Assembly (NCBI RefSeq): GCF_017942085.1
Contig: NZ_JAGKSP010000005.1
Span: 1-64,000 of the forward strand
Length of the DNA: 64,000 nt
From: Paenibacillus lignilyticus
GTDB lineage: Bacteria > Bacillota > Bacilli > Paenibacillales > Paenibacillaceae
Direction: 5' to 3'
Below are positions 26,507 through 35,614 of this stretch, one piece after another (positions within the stretch are counted from its first letter, which is position 1; each line of letters starts with the position of its first letter). The position numbers and the translations under genes are program-made. Under the pieces are notes generated by a model, which searched no databases, was not told the DNA's origin, and was given only the letters and a program-made list of their open reading frames with translations.

Positions 26507-26552
26507 CCGATCTGAAAAAAGCTTAACACGAAACAGAAACCGAGTAAAGAAG

Positions 26553-26703
26553 AGCCATTTCGTCATCCAGCCATCTAGTCACTTATCCAGCTGTCCATCC
26601 ATTTAGCCTTCCATCGAGCTATCCAGTCTCTCAATCTTCCAGCCATCCAGTCTCCCAGTCTTCCATCAATCCATCAATCCATCAATCCATCAATCCATCA
26701 ATC
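26553..26703. repeat. C/T-rich microsatellite (CCATCAAT and CCAGTCTTCCAG-like units)
   Basis: A 150-bp stretch made of variants of CATCCAG/CCATC and ending in five exact copies of the 8-mer TCCATCAA. It has no coding potential and sits exactly between the two operator copies. Copy number of such a repeat can change by slippage and would alter the distance between the sites. Confidence 0.85.
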
Positions 26704-26718
26704 GTGGTACTACCAGAG
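26702..26718. promoter_or_regulatory. Operator-like palindrome, copy 2
   Basis: An exact copy of TCGTGGTACTACCAGAG, with palindrome at 26705-26715. It is 46 bp upstream of the GTG start at 26761, overlapping where the operon promoter or leader must lie. Its centre is 214 bp from copy 1, close to 20 helical turns, which would permit looping. Confidence 0.72.
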
Positions 26719-26760
26719 TACCGCCCAATACTAGTCGATCAGCTGAAAGGTGATGACAAA

Positions 26761-27918
26761 GTGACGACAACTTTAAGAGGCATTACATGGAACCATAGCA
26801 GAGGTTATGTGCCGAAGGTGGCGACCGCGCAGCGTTTTATGGAAACGCATCCGGGCGTGGAGATCAAATGGGAAAAGAGATCACTGCAAGAGTTCGCCGA
26901 TGCGCCGATCGAGCGGCTGGCCGAGCAATATGACCTGCTCATTATCGATCACCCTTGGGCAGGCTTTGCAGCGGATAAAGGAATATTGGTACCGCTCGAG
27001 CAGCATGTGTCCGCCGATTTTCTGGCCGATCAAGCGCAGCATACGGTTGGCCGCTCACATGAAAGCTACCTCTTCGATGGCGTGCAGACAGCATTCGCTG
27101 TAGATGCGGCAACTCCGGTAGCTTCTTATCGGCAAGACTTACTTGCTGCTGCAAACGAAAATGTACCGCAGACTTGGGATGAGCTGCTTGCATTAGCGAG
27201 GAAAGGCCGGGTTGCTTTTGCGGGGATTTCCGTCGATACGTTGATGAATTTCTACATGCTCTGTGTCACGCAGGGGGAAGAGCCTTGCAGCAACAACGGT
27301 GATCAAGTAGTGAGCGAAGAAACCGGTGTTCGAGCACTCGAGCTGCTGCGTGAGCTGACGCTTCTGTGTACAACTGAAATGTTGAATTGGAATCCCATCC
27401 GAGTGTACGAGGCCATGTCCTCAGGAGATCGCATCGCTTATTGCCCGTTCGCTTATGGCTACTCGAATTACGCTCGCGCGGGGTATGCGCGGCATTTGCT
27501 TCATTTTGCCGATATGGTGTCGCTCGGTGCTCATGGGCCGCTTCGGTCCACGCTTGGCGGCACCGGAATTGGCGTCTCGGCACGATGCGCCAATATGGAG
27601 TTAGCGGTTGAATATGCTGCCTATATGGCTAGTCCGGAGATCCAGCGAACGCTGTTCGCCGAGAACGGAGGCCAGCCCGGACACCGCGCCGCTTGGGTCG
27701 ATGAGGAGCTGAATCGGCGGACGAACGGGTATTTTCAGGCAACATTGCCGGCACTGGACCGCGCCTACTTGAGGCCGCGATACAGCGGATATTTGGAATT
27801 CCAAGATCATGCGGGCGATGCGGTACGGGACTATATCATTTCCGGCGGGCGGCCGCAGGCAGTGCTTGCGCGCCTTAATGAGTTTTATCGGTTATCCGGA
27901 ATGGAGGCGGCGAAGTGA
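26761..27918 (+). CDS. Solute-binding-protein homologue without an export signal
   Basis: A 385-residue member of the bacterial extracellular solute-binding family 1 fold: [32 protein letters not shown] is the typical first lobe, [14 protein letters not shown] the hinge region, and [28 protein letters not shown] the late conserved part. There is no signal peptide or lipobox: the chain starts [10 protein letters not shown]. No permease is in the operon. It may therefore sense or hold a ligand inside the cell. An upstream frame to 26704 would run through the operator; GTG 26761 has AAAGGTG. It overlaps the next gene by 4 bp (GTGA). Confidence 0.78.
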   Translation: MTTTLRGITWNHSRGYVPKVATAQRFMETHPGVEIKWEKRSLQEFADAPIERLAEQYDLLIIDHPWAGFAADKGILVPLEQHVSADFLADQAQHTVGRSHESYLFDGVQTAFAVDAATPVASYRQDLLAAANENVPQTWDELLALARKGRVAFAGISVDTLMNFYMLCVTQGEEPCSNNGDQVVSEETGVRALELLRELTLLCTTEMLNWNPIRVYEAMSSGDRIAYCPFAYGYSNYARAGYARHLLHFADMVSLGAHGPLRSTLGGTGIGVSARCANMELAVEYAAYMASPEIQRTLFAENGGQPGHRAAWVDEELNRRTNGYFQATLPALDRAYLRPRYSGYLEFQDHAGDAVRDYIISGGRPQAVLARLNEFYRLSGMEAAK

Positions 27919-29114
27919 AACCATTAGAGGGACTGCTGGTTTTGGATTTCAGTCAGTTTCTGGCTGGCCCGTCGGCCGCGCTGCGGCTTGGTGATATGGG
28001 TGCGCGGGTCATCAAGATTGAGAGGCCGGGGACCGGTGAACTGAACCGGCAGCTGTCGATCAAGAATCAGATGGTGGACGGCGACAGTATGCTTTTTCAT
28101 ACGATTAATCGGGGAAAAGAGAGCTATGCGGCGAATTTGAAGGACAGCGAGGATGCAGCAAGTGTAAAGGCGCTGATCGCGCAAGCGGATGTGCTTATTG
28201 AAAATTTTCGGCCGGGGACCATGGAGAAGCTAGGTTTTGGTTATGATGCGGTCAAGGAACTGAACAGCGGCATCGTCTATGCCACCGTGACCGGTTATGG
28301 GCAGGAAGGACCGTGGCGGGATAAGCCCGGGCAAGATTTGCTCATTCAATCATTATCGGGACTCGCATGGCTAAACGGAAATGCGGATCAGCCGCCGGTA
28401 CCTTTTGGACTCGCGGTCGCGGACATGTTCGCCGGGGCTCATTTGGTGCAAGGAATTTTAGCCTGTCTGGTGCGCCGTGGCCGAACCGGCCAAGGCGGGC
28501 GTGTGGAAGTCAGCCTTCTGGAATCCGCGCTGGATCTTCAGTTCGAGGTACTGACGACACACTTGAACGATGGCGGAGAGCTGCCGCAGCGAAGTGCGGT
28601 GAACAATGCACATGCGTACTTAGGCGCACCTTATGGCATTTATGAAACGAAGAATGGCTATTTAGCCCTCGCGATGGGATCGGTTATAAGGCTGGGCGAG
28701 CTATTGGCGTGCGAAGCACTTGCAGCGTACCAAGATCCCAAATCATGGTTTACGCAGCGAGATGAAATTAAACAAATCCTCGTCGATCATCTACAAACGC
28801 GCACTACCGATGAGTGGCTTCAAATATTGGAGCCGGCTGATTATTGGTGCGCGGATGTGCTGACGTGGAAGCGATTGTTCGCTCATGACGGATTTAAAGC
28901 GCTAGGTATGGTGCAAGACGTAGGACGGGAAGATGGCGCCCGCCGACTTCGCACGACGCGTTGTCCGATTCGTATCAATGGCGAGCGGCTATTCGATACG
29001 AATGCGGCGCCGAAGGTCGGGGAGCACAATGCGTCAATCGAGCAGGAGTTTAAGCTGCGCGATGCGCAGCCGTCGGTGGGACAACATCAGCCTGACGGAG
29101 GCGAGAGAATTTGA
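27915..29114 (+). CDS. Class III (CaiB/BaiF) CoA-transferase, copy A
   Basis: A 399-residue enzyme that would move CoA between carboxylic acids. [40 protein letters not shown] is the classical start. [12 protein letters not shown] and [42 protein letters not shown] are family hallmarks. [20 protein letters not shown] near 165 carries the Asp that forms the acyl-enzyme anhydride. It starts at GTG overlapping the upstream stop and shares about half its residues with copy B just downstream. The substrate pair is unknown. Confidence 0.88.
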   Translation: MKPLEGLLVLDFSQFLAGPSAALRLGDMGARVIKIERPGTGELNRQLSIKNQMVDGDSMLFHTINRGKESYAANLKDSEDAASVKALIAQADVLIENFRPGTMEKLGFGYDAVKELNSGIVYATVTGYGQEGPWRDKPGQDLLIQSLSGLAWLNGNADQPPVPFGLAVADMFAGAHLVQGILACLVRRGRTGQGGRVEVSLLESALDLQFEVLTTHLNDGGELPQRSAVNNAHAYLGAPYGIYETKNGYLALAMGSVIRLGELLACEALAAYQDPKSWFTQRDEIKQILVDHLQTRTTDEWLQILEPADYWCADVLTWKRLFAHDGFKALGMVQDVGREDGARRLRTTRCPIRINGERLFDTNAAPKVGEHNASIEQEFKLRDAQPSVGQHQPDGGERI

Positions 29115-29155
29115 TCGACTTCAGAGGGAAAAGCGGGACCGAGCAAGGTGCGATC

Positions 29156-30322
29156 ATGCATCAACGCCCATTGGAAGGAATGCTCGTCCTTGATTTTGGG
29201 CAGTTTCTGTCTGCTCCTTCCGCAGCGCTCAGGCTGGCTGATCTGGGCGCGCGCGTGATCAAGGTGGAGCGGGCAGGAAGCGGGGACATCTGCCGCAGAT
29301 TGTATATTTCCAATATGGAGCTGGATGGAGACAGCACGCTATTCCATTCTATCAACCGAAATAAAGAGAGCTTCGCTGCCGATCTTCGCGATCCGGCCGA
29401 TGCGGCTGAAGTGCATGCACTCATCCGGCAGGCGGATGTGTTCATTCAGAACTTTCGCCCAGGCGTTATGGAGCGGCTGGGCCTTCATTACGAGGCCGTC
29501 AAGGCGATTAATCCAGCCATCGTCTATGGAGAAATTACAGGCTACGGGAACGAAGGTCCTTGGGCAGGCAAGCCGGGTCAAGATCTGCTCGTGCAGTCGA
29601 TGTCCGGATTGACGAATGAAGGGGGGACCCGTTGCGGAGCGCCGCCCATGACGCTCGGGCTGGCGGTCACGGATATGATTGCCGGCGCGCATCTGGTTCA
29701 AGGTGTGTTGAGCTGCCTGGTGCGAAGAGGCTTGACCGGAGTCGGAGCGAGAGTCGAGGTCAGTTTGCTGGAATCGGCGCTCGATCTGCAAGTAGATTCG
29801 CTGACCGCGTATATGAATCGCGATGACGACAAGGCTCATTCGCAATTCCAGCCGTATTCCCGGCTGCTGCCGCAACGGCAATCCATGCCTGAAGCCCAAT
29901 CCTCCTGCTTCCCCATGCCTGACAATGGCATCTATGCCACGAGCGACGGCTACGTCACCGTGCAGCCGCGGGAGCAAGAAGCAGCTATCGCAGACCATGA
30001 ATCGCATGATGCAAATGCCGCAAACCCGGCATCCCTCCTGCTCGCCACCAACACCAAGACAACGCAGCAGTTATCCGCAGCGCTGGAGCCCGCCGGATAC
30101 GAGGTCGCACAGGTGCTGAATTGGCGGCAGCTGCTGGAGGAGGAGCATTTTAAAAGGCTGAATATGGTGCAATCCATCACGCGCGGCAACGGAACAACGA
30201 TGCGGACTACATGCTGCCCGATCCGCATAGACGGTATGCAGTTTCGCTCGGAGAAAGGCTCGCCGAAGGTCGGCGAGGATACAGCAGCAATCCGGAAGCA
30301 GCTGATTGGTCCAACAATTTAA
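29156..30322 (+). CDS. Class III (CaiB/BaiF) CoA-transferase, copy B
   Basis: A 388-residue paralogue of the upstream gene, very similar over the first 215 residues ([53 protein letters not shown] with the catalytic Asp) but diverged after that. A low-complexity insert rich in Gln, Pro and Ser lies near 225-250, and a shortened small domain follows. A TTG at 29111 would add 15 residues; ATG 29156 has AAGGTGCG and aligns with copy A. Two unequal copies side by side suggest a heteromeric transferase, as in the succinyl-CoA:malate CoA-transferase SmtA/SmtB, or two steps on related acids. Confidence 0.85.
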   Translation: MHQRPLEGMLVLDFGQFLSAPSAALRLADLGARVIKVERAGSGDICRRLYISNMELDGDSTLFHSINRNKESFAADLRDPADAAEVHALIRQADVFIQNFRPGVMERLGLHYEAVKAINPAIVYGEITGYGNEGPWAGKPGQDLLVQSMSGLTNEGGTRCGAPPMTLGLAVTDMIAGAHLVQGVLSCLVRRGLTGVGARVEVSLLESALDLQVDSLTAYMNRDDDKAHSQFQPYSRLLPQRQSMPEAQSSCFPMPDNGIYATSDGYVTVQPREQEAAIADHESHDANAANPASLLLATNTKTTQQLSAALEPAGYEVAQVLNWRQLLEEEHFKRLNMVQSITRGNGTTMRTTCCPIRIDGMQFRSEKGSPKVGEDTAAIRKQLIGPTI

Positions 30323-30340
30323 GGAGGATGACTCCCGAAG

Positions 30341-31183
30341 ATGATGAGAATCGACGCGCACCAACACTTTTGGCATTTGGAGAAGGTCGCTTACCCGTGG
30401 CTGGATCCTGCATTCGGCACGATTTGCCGGACGATCGAAGCGCCTGAGCTGGAACCGCTCCTAAAGGAAGCGGGCATTGATAAGACCGTCATCGTGCAAG
30501 CGATGAACAGCTATGAGGATACGGAATATATGCTGCAAGTGGCGGAGGAGTTTGACTGGGTGGCCGCGGTCGTAGGCTGGGTACCGCTTAACATCCCGGA
30601 AATCGCGGATAAAAAGCTAAAGCAATTCAAGCAGAATCCATATTTCAAAGGCGTTCGTCACTTAATTCACGAGGAGAAGGACCCTGATTATATCATTCGC
30701 GATTCAGTCATTGAGGGTCTGCGCGTGCTCGCCTCATATGACCTCACGTTCGATCTCGTGGCGGTGTTCCCGGATCATCTCAAACATGCTCCTCGACTGG
30801 CGAAAGAAGTACCGAACCTCAGAATCGTTATCGATCATCTGGCCAAACCGCCGATTAAGGACAAATTAATGGGCGAGTGGGCGGAGCAGCTTGCACGCGC
30901 CGCGCAGTTCGAGAATATCTTCGCCAAAGTGTCGGGGCTGAATACGGCCGCAGACCACGACAACTGGTCGGCTGAGGATTTGCAGCCGTACATCGATTAT
31001 GCCAAGGAGCAGTTCGGTGCGGACCGCCTCATGTTCGGCAGCGACTGGCCTGTTGCCAATTTGGCCGGTGATTACGGCAAAGTGTGGAGCGAAACGAATC
31101 GCGCCATCGCCGCTTATTCGGAAGCGGAGCGGGATGCGATCCTCGGCGGAACTGCGGCGAAATTTTATCAAATCAAATCATAG
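30341..31183 (+). CDS. L-fuconolactonase-type amidohydrolase
   Basis: A 280-residue metal-dependent hydrolase of the COG3618 amidohydrolase 2 group, which includes L-fucono-1,5-lactonase and L-rhamnono-lactonase. Visible motifs: IDAHQHFWH with YPWLD (N-terminal HxH), GVRHLIHEEKDPDYI, VIDHLAKPPI and LMFGSDWPVAN with the late Asp. Such enzymes hydrolyse the sugar lactone made by the dehydrogenase of the non-phosphorylative fucose/rhamnose route. AAGGAGG lies 13 bases before the ATG. Pairing with a mutarotase, as in the Campylobacter jejuni fucose locus, supports a 6-deoxysugar substrate. Confidence 0.85.
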   Translation: MMRIDAHQHFWHLEKVAYPWLDPAFGTICRTIEAPELEPLLKEAGIDKTVIVQAMNSYEDTEYMLQVAEEFDWVAAVVGWVPLNIPEIADKKLKQFKQNPYFKGVRHLIHEEKDPDYIIRDSVIEGLRVLASYDLTFDLVAVFPDHLKHAPRLAKEVPNLRIVIDHLAKPPIKDKLMGEWAEQLARAAQFENIFAKVSGLNTAADHDNWSAEDLQPYIDYAKEQFGADRLMFGSDWPVANLAGDYGKVWSETNRAIAAYSEAERDAILGGTAAKFYQIKS

Positions 31184-31197
31184 GGGGCTCTGCGAGA

Positions 31198-31521
31198 ATG
31201 CAGCGATATGGCAGCGTAATCCATGTAAAACCTGAGATGCTGGAGGAATACAAACGTCTGCATGCAGCCGTTTGGCCCGATGTGTTGAAGCGAATGAAGG
31301 AGAGTCATATTCAGAACTATTCGATCTACTACAAGGACGGCTGGCTGTTTAGCTATTTCGAATATAACGGTGACGATTACGAGAAAGATATGGCGCTGAT
31401 CGCCTCCGACGAGACGACGCAGCGTTGGTGGGACGTATGCAAGCCATGCCAGCAGCCGCTCGCCACAAGGCGCGAAGGCGAATGGTGGGCGGACATGGAG
31501 GAAGTATTTCATCTCGACTAA
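31198..31521 (+). CDS. L-rhamnose/L-fucose-type mutarotase
   Basis: A 107-residue cytoplasmic protein of the RhaM/YiiL family, dimeric alpha/beta-barrel (ferredoxin-like) enzymes that interconvert the alpha and beta anomers of L-rhamnose or L-fucose. Family marks are VIHVKPEMLEEYKRLHAAVWPDVL (catalytic His and the AVWP motif), IQNYSIYYKDGWLFSYFEY, and RWWDVCKPCQQPL with EWWADMEEVFHLD at the end. The start follows AGGGGG. It lies 15 bp after the lactonase gene, so both steps share one transcript. Confidence 0.88.
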   Translation: MQRYGSVIHVKPEMLEEYKRLHAAVWPDVLKRMKESHIQNYSIYYKDGWLFSYFEYNGDDYEKDMALIASDETTQRWWDVCKPCQQPLATRREGEWWADMEEVFHLD

Positions 31522-31542
31522 CACGACTAAGGAGTGACCACG

Positions 31543-32001
31543 ATGAAAAGTATATTTTACGACGATTACGAGATAGGGGCTGTAAGAAACACATTCGGAC
31601 GCACGATCACGGAGACGGATATCGTGCTGCATGCCGGTCAAACCGGTGATTTCTATCCGCATCACATGGATGCTGAATGGTGCAAAACGCAGCCGTTCGG
31701 CCAGCGAATCGCACATGGAACGCTGGTGTTCAGTGTCGGTGTCGGGATGTCCGCGGGTGAACTGAATCCGGAAGCATTCTCCTATGGCTACGACAAGCTG
31801 CGTTTCACCAAACCGGTGTTTATCGGCGATACGATCTCGGTGCGCATCACCATCTCGGAGAAACGGGATTATCCGAAACGTCAGGAATACGGCGTCGTTG
31901 TGGAACGTGTGGAGGTCATCAATCAGAATAAGGAAACCGTGCTGGTCTGTGACCACCTGCTGCTGGTGAACAGAAATAAGCCGGATTCCCAAGAAACGTA
32001 G
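31543..32001 (+). CDS. MaoC-type (R)-hydratase / dehydratase
   Basis: A 152-residue hotdog-fold protein that would hydrate or dehydrate an acyl-Co[24 protein letters not shown] holds the catalytic Asp and His of the hydratase motif, and [18 protein letters not shown] is the second hallmark. The closest annotated relatives are itaconyl- or mesaconyl-CoA hydratase-like proteins. An in-frame GTG at 31534 precedes, but AAGGAG is placed for ATG 31543. As the last gene of the operon it gives the CoA-transferases a plausible next step: activation, then hydration. Confidence 0.84.
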   Translation: MKSIFYDDYEIGAVRNTFGRTITETDIVLHAGQTGDFYPHHMDAEWCKTQPFGQRIAHGTLVFSVGVGMSAGELNPEAFSYGYDKLRFTKPVFIGDTISVRITISEKRDYPKRQEYGVVVERVEVINQNKETVLVCDHLLLVNRNKPDSQET

Positions 32002-32087
32002 CGGACTAGCGGAAACGATTGACCATCTGCCAGACAAAATAGTATGGTAAGCTTGCAGCACCATCAGAGGGGCTAGGAGGCTTCTGC

Positions 32088-33716
32088 ATGTTCAACGTCA
32101 TGATTGTTGAAGACGAAATGTTGGTACGTTTAGGGTTCAAAAACTCCGTGCAATGGGACAACTACGGCATGACCGTATGCGCAGATGCAGCCAATGGCAG
32201 GGAGGCTTGGGAATATTACACCAATAGCGTGCGTCCGGACGTCATCATTACCGACCTTCGCATGCCGATCATGGGCGGGATCGAGCTCATCAAGAAAATT
32301 CGCGACCAGGATGCGCAGACGCGTATCGTGATTTTGTCGTGCATGGAGGATTTCGATTTAATTCGCCAGGCGATGCAGCTTGGAATCTCCAGTTATATTT
32401 TGAAGCTGACGATGACGGAGGAGGAGATCCATAATGTCCTGATGCGTGTGCGCGAGGAGCTCGGCACACAGATGACGCTCGGTACATCCAAAGGGATTAT
32501 CCGCAATCCGGATCTGCTGAAGGAAAACATTATCAAGAACTTCGTCTTCTACCATCTCTATTCCAAAGACGAGTTCGTTCATCATATCGATCAATTGAAG
32601 CTGCGGCTGAATCCGGAGCGTCTCATCGTTGCGATGATGGAAATCGATCATTTCGAGCTGGTGCAGACAAAATTCAACGATGAGAAGGGCGAGCTCATTC
32701 GCGTTACCTTCCTGAATGTCTTGAACGAGCTGCTCGTACAGTCGCAGCGCGGAGAAGTCGTGTCCGATGAAGACAAACGGTATCTCTTCATCTTCAGCTT
32801 CCGCGATATTGCGAGCGAATATCAAATTCGCGAGGAAATGATCGGGATCATGACCCAGATCCAGAAGGTGCTGGGGCGATTCTTCAACATATCGGCAACG
32901 TTCGGCGTGAGCGGCATGAAGAGCGGATATGCTTCGCTGCACACGCTGTACAAAGAAAGCGAGCGAGCGGTTGCGCAGAAATTTTTCTATGGCACGGAGC
33001 GATTGCTGTTCCTCGGCGATGGGGATACCGACGCGACAGAGGAACTCGTGCGCAGGAAGCTGCAGCAGTTTCATGAGAAATGGTCGATGATCGAAGAAGC
33101 GGCGCAGAAGGATGTGGAAGCCATCGTGCAATCCTTCCTCACATCCGGTCGGCTGAGCCATGAACAGGATATTAGGAAGCTGTTCGTCCGGCTGCTGCAT
33201 TGTCCCTCTGTCACCGCCTCGCTTAGCGAGTCCGAGGTATCGGCGCTTGTCTCCGCCTACGGGGAAGAGATGCAGAAATGCGAGACGCTGGATGAAGCAG
33301 CGACAGCCTATAGCAAATTTCTGACCGAAATCATTTCAAGAGGCGGCATTAAGAAGCAGCTGAGCAAAGACATTGCGCGCTCCGTTAGGTTCATTCAAGA
33401 ACGTTTCCACGAGGATATCTCGCTGCAGCAAATTGCGCAGTACTTGGAATTGACACCGAACTACTTAAGCGTGCTGTTCAAGAAAGAGCTGCAAATGAAC
33501 TTCTCCGAATATCTCAACCGCATTCGCTTGGAGAAAGCGAAGGAGCTGCTGCTCGGCACCAATCTCAGATCGTACGAGGTGGCGCAGCAGGTCGGGTTTA
33601 CCGACGACAGCTATTTCAGCCGCGCCTTCAAGAAGCACACCGGCGTCAGGCCGAACGGCTTCCGCAGATTGTGGATCAATGATTGGACAGGCACGGCGGA
33701 GGCGGAGGACAAATGA
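32088..33716 (+). CDS. YesN-type response regulator with AraC DNA-binding domain
   Basis: A 542-residue regulator. Residues 1-120 are a receiver domain with the acidic pair VEDE, the phosphorylation Asp56 in ITDLRMP, and the Lys of LKLTM. A central region of about 300 residues of the YesN type follows. The last 100 residues are an AraC double helix-turn-helix (ISLQQIAQYLELTPNYLSVLFKKE and SYEVAQQVGFTDDSYFSRAFKKHTGVRP). It overlaps the sensor gene by 4 bp. It is the best candidate to bind the shared box found before 37465, 43959 and 48747. Confidence 0.9.
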   Translation: MFNVMIVEDEMLVRLGFKNSVQWDNYGMTVCADAANGREAWEYYTNSVRPDVIITDLRMPIMGGIELIKKIRDQDAQTRIVILSCMEDFDLIRQAMQLGISSYILKLTMTEEEIHNVLMRVREELGTQMTLGTSKGIIRNPDLLKENIIKNFVFYHLYSKDEFVHHIDQLKLRLNPERLIVAMMEIDHFELVQTKFNDEKGELIRVTFLNVLNELLVQSQRGEVVSDEDKRYLFIFSFRDIASEYQIREEMIGIMTQIQKVLGRFFNISATFGVSGMKSGYASLHTLYKESERAVAQKFFYGTERLLFLGDGDTDATEELVRRKLQQFHEKWSMIEEAAQKDVEAIVQSFLTSGRLSHEQDIRKLFVRLLHCPSVTASLSESEVSALVSAYGEEMQKCETLDEAATAYSKFLTEIISRGGIKKQLSKDIARSVRFIQERFHEDISLQQIAQYLELTPNYLSVLFKKELQMNFSEYLNRIRLEKAKELLLGTNLRSYEVAQQVGFTDDSYFSRAFKKHTGVRPNGFRRLWINDWTGTAEAEDK

Positions 33717-35545
33717 TTGCAAAAGCAGCGAAGTTCAAGTTTCGACTCTCCGGCATCTCGCTCAAAGCACAGCTGATATTCTCCTTTATGGCCGTTACTC
33801 TGCTTGTCCTGTCCGTCAGCTCCTATTACAGTTACAAGAAAACGCTGGACATCTTCCAAACCAGAACACAGGAAACCACTTTATCGCAATTTCGTCAGAT
33901 TGAAATGAATACGCTTACTTTGCTCCATGAGGTCGATAAGCTGTCGAAGACGTTCCTCATGGAAACCAAAGTCCAGTCGTTTCTGCAAAGCGACAAGCTT
34001 TCGCATCTCGAATTCATTGCAATGGAACGCGACATTATGGATCGGATTAATCAATATTTAACGACTTATAATTATTTGGATTCGGTGTATATCTTCGCTG
34101 AGAACGGCACGGTTATCGGGGGAACGCTCTCGCAGAATCAGAGCACGGCGGAGGTAGGCAAGAATTATCCTTTCTACCGCACCTCGCTGTACGAGCAAGT
34201 GAAATCCAGCTTCCCCCAAACGATCTGGACCGGCGGATTGGAGACGATCGATTTTATGCGCAGCTCGATTCCCGACGGGCTGTCCAATTCCAGAGTGATC
34301 TCCTCCCTTCGCGGCGTCAGATGGATCGGCGGCAGCCAAATGAGCGCAGAGCTCGTCTTTAATGTGAATGAGCGGTATTTCAATTCCAGCTACGGAAGTC
34401 TGCAGAGCACGCCCGGCGGCTCCATGCACATCATCGACCGCTATGGCAAAGTGATCTCAAGCACGATCGAGGAGACGATTGATCAGCCGTATCCGTTCAA
34501 CACGAAGCTCGCGCCGGAGCATGCGTTTGGCAGCTTCGCGGGCAGTCGAGCCGGAACGCATGAGCAAATCATTTATTATCGGATGAAAGAAACCGGATGG
34601 ACCTTAGTGAATGAGGTGCCTACCGAGCTGTATACAAGAGATATTAGCCAAATCGGGCGTTTTACCGCCGCGGTATTCCTGCTGTCTCTTATTCTGATCG
34701 TCGTCTTCGCCTCCTTATGGATGGACCGCATTATGAAATCGCTGCATCAGCTCATTAAAGGGATGAAGAACGTCGGTCGAGGGAATCTCGGTATGACGCT
34801 GCCGCAAGCGTCGAATAAAGAAATCGGCCTGCTGATTGAGCAGTTCAACAGCATGTCTACCGGGATTCTGGAGCTGATGAATCAGAATGAGGAGACAGAG
34901 AAGACGAAGCGCCAGCTCGAGATTGAAGCGCTCCAATCCCAGATTAACCCGCATTTCCTGTACAACACGCTCAATACGGTGAAGTGGATGGCGGCCATCG
35001 CCAAAGCGCCAAACATTATGGAGTGCATGACCAGCCTCGGCAATATGCTGAGACCGATTTATTATGATCCGTCGCCATTATGGTCGATCAAAGAGGAAAT
35101 AGCATTCGTCCAGAACTATATCAACATTATGAATTTCAGGTACGGCGAGGAAATGAGGTTCGAATTTGACGTGCCGGAACAGCTGCTGCAATGCCAAACG
35201 CTTCGCTTCATGATCCAGCCCTCCATCGAGAATGCGCTTATTCATGGCGAAATGCATAAAGGAGTCATTCAGATCTCCGTCTCCGAGCATGGCGGCGATT
35301 TGTTGGTAGTCGTTCACGACACCTGCGGCGGCATGGCAGCAGATAAAGTGATCGAGGTCAACCGGAAGATCCAGTCCCAATTGAACGGCGATCGGACATC
35401 GAAAGGGATCGGGCTGAACAATGTCAACAAACGGATCAGGCTGCATTTTGGCGAACGATACGGCATTGAAGTGCAAAGCAAGGAAGGGGTCGAAACGAAA
35501 GTGTTTATGACCATTCCCGCCATTTACGACAGTGCGGCTTCGTGA
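33713..35545 (+). CDS. YesM-type sensor histidine kinase
   Basis: A 611-residue membrane kinase. One span lies at about 15-40, an extracytoplasmic sensor domain of some 260 residues follows, then a second span (FTAAVFLLSLILIVVFASLWM, near 320) and a HAMP linker. The His-kinase domain (PF06580 type) carries the phosphoacceptor in INPHFLYNTLNTVKWM at about His414. The ATPase part has the N box QPSIENALIHG and the G box SKGIGLNNVNKR. It shares the ATGA overlap with the regulator gene. It likely senses sugar directly or through the binding lipoprotein encoded just downstream. Confidence 0.9.
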   Translation: MIAKAAKFKFRLSGISLKAQLIFSFMAVTLLVLSVSSYYSYKKTLDIFQTRTQETTLSQFRQIEMNTLTLLHEVDKLSKTFLMETKVQSFLQSDKLSHLEFIAMERDIMDRINQYLTTYNYLDSVYIFAENGTVIGGTLSQNQSTAEVGKNYPFYRTSLYEQVKSSFPQTIWTGGLETIDFMRSSIPDGLSNSRVISSLRGVRWIGGSQMSAELVFNVNERYFNSSYGSLQSTPGGSMHIIDRYGKVISSTIEETIDQPYPFNTKLAPEHAFGSFAGSRAGTHEQIIYYRMKETGWTLVNEVPTELYTRDISQIGRFTAAVFLLSLILIVVFASLWMDRIMKSLHQLIKGMKNVGRGNLGMTLPQASNKEIGLLIEQFNSMSTGILELMNQNEETEKTKRQLEIEALQSQINPHFLYNTLNTVKWMAAIAKAPNIMECMTSLGNMLRPIYYDPSPLWSIKEEIAFVQNYINIMNFRYGEEMRFEFDVPEQLLQCQTLRFMIQPSIENALIHGEMHKGVIQISVSEHGGDLLVVVHDTCGGMAADKVIEVNRKIQSQLNGDRTSKGIGLNNVNKRIRLHFGERYGIEVQSKEGVETKVFMTIPAIYDSAAS

Positions 35546-35614
35546 CGACCGGAAGCGCCAACCAACAACCAACGGACCGATCAACCTCACCGATTATTAC
35601 TGGAGGCGAACAGC

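Noticed and set aside
26553..26703. Coding sequence in the C/T-rich stretch
   Set aside because: Short repeats produce only low-complexity peptides and stops; it is a microsatellite.
31168..32064. 298-codon minus-strand frame opposite mutarotase and MaoC genes
   Set aside because: Antisense to two recognised families; no ribosome site.
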